Both the position numbers and the translations under genes were made by a program. DNA of 6,653 bases from Lachnospiraceae bacterium UBA3826. Lineage in GTDB: Bacteria > Bacillota > Clostridia > Lachnospirales > Lachnospiraceae. The stretch lies in the NCBI GenBank assembly GCA_002393095.1, contig DGII01000128.1:1-6653 (forward strand), read 5' to 3'. Positions 5,381 through 6,653 of the stretch are shown one piece after another. Under the pieces are notes generated by a model, which did no database searches, was not told where the DNA came from, and saw nothing but the letters and a program-made list of their open reading frames with translations. Position 1 is the stretch's first letter. Every line of letters begins with the position of its first letter.

Positions 5381-6653
5381 CCTATACTTCCTTTCATCTC
5401 AAGACTTATCAGGTTGTTCATCTCCACTGCGTATTCAAGCGGAAGCTCTTTGCTCACATTGTCTGCAAAGCCTCTGACTATGAGAGCTCTGGCCTCTTCC
5501 TCGGATAAGCCTCTGCTCATCAGGTAGAATACCGTCTCATCGCTTATCCTTCCTATCTTGGCCTCGTGCCCTACATCAGCATCTGCGCATCGTACATCCA
5601 TTGCAGGGATCGTATCAGAACGACTGATATCATCTACCATTAAGGACTCACATGACACCGCCGACTTGCTGCCATGGGCATCCTTGGCTATTATGACAGA
5701 GCTTCTGAATGTATTGATACCACCCGACTTGCTGATGGAACGGGTATTGATATATGAGGATGTATCGCTGGCATTATGGACTACCTTGGTCCCCGTATCC
5801 AGATTCTGTCCTTCGCCTGCGAAGGTCACACCTGTGAATTCCGCTCTCGCACCCCTGCCATTTAACACGCTCATGGGATACAGATATGATATATGCGAAC
5901 CGAAGGAACCCGATACCCACTCTATCTTGCCACCCTCTTCCACTATGGCACGCTTGGTATTGAGGTTATACATGTTCTTAGACCAGTTCTCGATGGTAGA
6001 GTATCTCAGAGTAGCGTTTTTACCTATATAGAGCTCCACGCAGCCGGCATGGAGATTCGCCACATTATACTTAGGTGCTGAGCAGCCCTCTATGAAGTGC
6101 AGATATGCACCCTCCTCCACTATAATAAGGGTATGCTCGAACTGGCCTGCTCCCTTGGCGTTGAGTCTGAAGTAGGACTGAAGCGGAATATCCAGATGTA
6201 CGCCTGCCGGTACATATACGAAGGAGCCTCCGGACCATACCGCACCGTGCAGGGCAGCGAACTTGTGATCCGTAGGCGGAACCGCTTTCATGAAGTGCTC
6301 ACGTATCATATCCGCATATTCACCGCTTAAGGCACTCTCTATATCCGTATATATGACACCCTGCTTCGCCACATCATCCTTGATGTTGTGATATACAAGC
6401 TCGGAATCGTACTGCGCTCCCACACCCGCAAGAGACTTGCGCTCCGCCTGCGGTATCCCCAGCCTGTCGAATGTATCCTTGATATCCTCAGGCACATCCT
6501 CCCAGCTTGTATGCATCCTCTCCGTATTGGGGCGTACATAAGTGACTATATTGTCAATATCCAGACCTTCAAGGGAAGGTCCCCAATCCGGAATATTGAT
6601 CTCATTATATATTTTCAGGGCTTTAAGTCTGAATTCCCTCATCCATTCGGGAT
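5377..6653 (-). CDS. sufB: Fe-S assembly scaffold protein SufB (N-terminus beyond window)
   Basis: SufB is the main scaffold on which SufBC2D builds the nascent cluster. The frame is open to the right edge. The ATG at 6642 is internal: upstream codons read P-E-W directly before MREFRLKALKIYNE, matching the conserved 'PEWM..FR' of SufB, so roughly 45-50 N-terminal residues are missing. Visible landmarks, numbered from that Met, are PDWGPSLEGLDIDNIVTYVRP (18-38), ERKSLAGVGAQYDSE (67-81), VPAGVHLDIPLQSYFR (144-159), HFIEGCSAP with C187 (equivalent to E. coli Cys254 by motif), SCESLMVDDISRSDTIP with C331, VRCADADVGHEAKIGRI with C352 and the conserved H359-E360 pair, and FYLMSRGLSEEEARALIVRGF (372-392). 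Stop TGA 5379-5377 overlaps the sufD start. sufC is expected just upstream. Confidence 0.97.
   Translation of the reverse strand, partial: PEWMREFRLKALKIYNEINIPDWGPSLEGLDIDNIVTYVRPNTERMHTSWEDVPEDIKDTFDRLGIPQAERKSLAGVGAQYDSELVYHNIKDDVAKQGVIYTDIESALSGEYADMIREHFMKAVPPTDHKFAALHGAVWSGGSFVYVPAGVHLDIPLQSYFRLNAKGAGQFEHTLIIVEEGAYLHFIEGCSAPKYNVANLHAGCVELYIGKNATLRYSTIENWSKNMYNLNTKRAIVEEGGKIEWVSGSFGSHISYLYPMSVLNGRGARAEFTGVTFAGEGQNLDTGTKVVHNASDTSSYINTRSISKSGGINTFRSSVIIAKDAHGSKSAVSCESLMVDDISRSDTIPAMDVRCADADVGHEAKIGRISDETVFYLMSRGLSEEEARALIVRGFADNVSKELPLEYAVEMNNLISLEMKGSIG
5387..5393 (-). promoter_or_regulatory. Ribosome binding site of sufD, inside sufB
   Basis: AAGGAAG (minus strand 5393-5387) stands 6 bases before the sufD ATG at 5380, within the last codons of sufB. 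It selects the first of two adjacent ATG codons (5380 and 5377) and supports the 4-base ATGA overlap with the sufB stop. Confidence 0.65.

Noticed and set aside
4064..5527. A 487-codon open frame on the plus strand antisense to sufD and parts of sufS and sufB
   Set aside because: It spans two well-supported genes and their gap on the other strand, its translation is rich in Ser, Leu, Tyr, His and Ile without recognisable motifs, and no ribosome binding site precedes it. It follows from codon bias in the SUF genes.

Overview
The window looks like a chromosomal segment from a Clostridia-class Firmicute, most likely Lachnospiraceae. Supporting signs are a SUF iron-sulfur cluster of the SufB/SufD/SufS/SufU type (SufU instead of SufE), strong GGAGG-type ribosome binding sites, heavy use of ATA, AGA and AGG codons, and an Rpn-like gene of a type I recall from this family. 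The taxonomic call is inference, as no rRNA or other marker gene is present.

Layout from left to right. (1) Bases 1-349, minus strand: the 5' part of an unnamed gene resembling Rpn/PD-(D/E)XK nuclease-like proteins; it runs off the left edge. (2) Bases 350-700: an AT-rich divergent intergenic region with a good promoter and an IscR type-1-like operator for the next gene. (3) Bases 701-1132, plus strand: an Rrf2-family (CymR/IscR-like) regulator with no cysteine at all. It is followed by a 33-codon reading frame joined by an ATGA overlap (1129-1230) and a perfect 12-bp hairpin (1236-1263). (4) Bases 1299-2402, minus strand: nagA, N-acetylglucosamine-6-phosphate deacetylase, convergent with the regulator. 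(5) Bases 2469-6653, minus strand: sufU, sufS, sufD and the 3' nine-tenths of sufB. In transcription order this is sufB-sufD-sufS-sufU and then nagA; sufC would be expected just beyond the right edge.

How the genes work together. SufS takes sulfur from cysteine as a persulfide, SufU (zinc-dependent) accepts it, and the SufB-SufD scaffold, with the SufC ATPase, assembles and hands on Fe-S clusters. The Rrf2 regulator is the obvious candidate to control this, by analogy with IscR (cluster sensing) or CymR (cysteine metabolism). Because it lacks cysteine ligands it cannot sense clusters the way E. coli IscR does. nagA feeds amino-sugar phosphate to glycolysis or wall synthesis. It has no evident functional link to SUF but lies only 66 bases downstream of sufU with its own apparent promoter.

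Most of the window is conventional. The parts worth a second look are the cysteine-free regulator with an IscR-like site in its promoter, the coupled micro-ORF, and the nagA promoter lying directly against its start codon. I saw no clear sign of an entirely new system.
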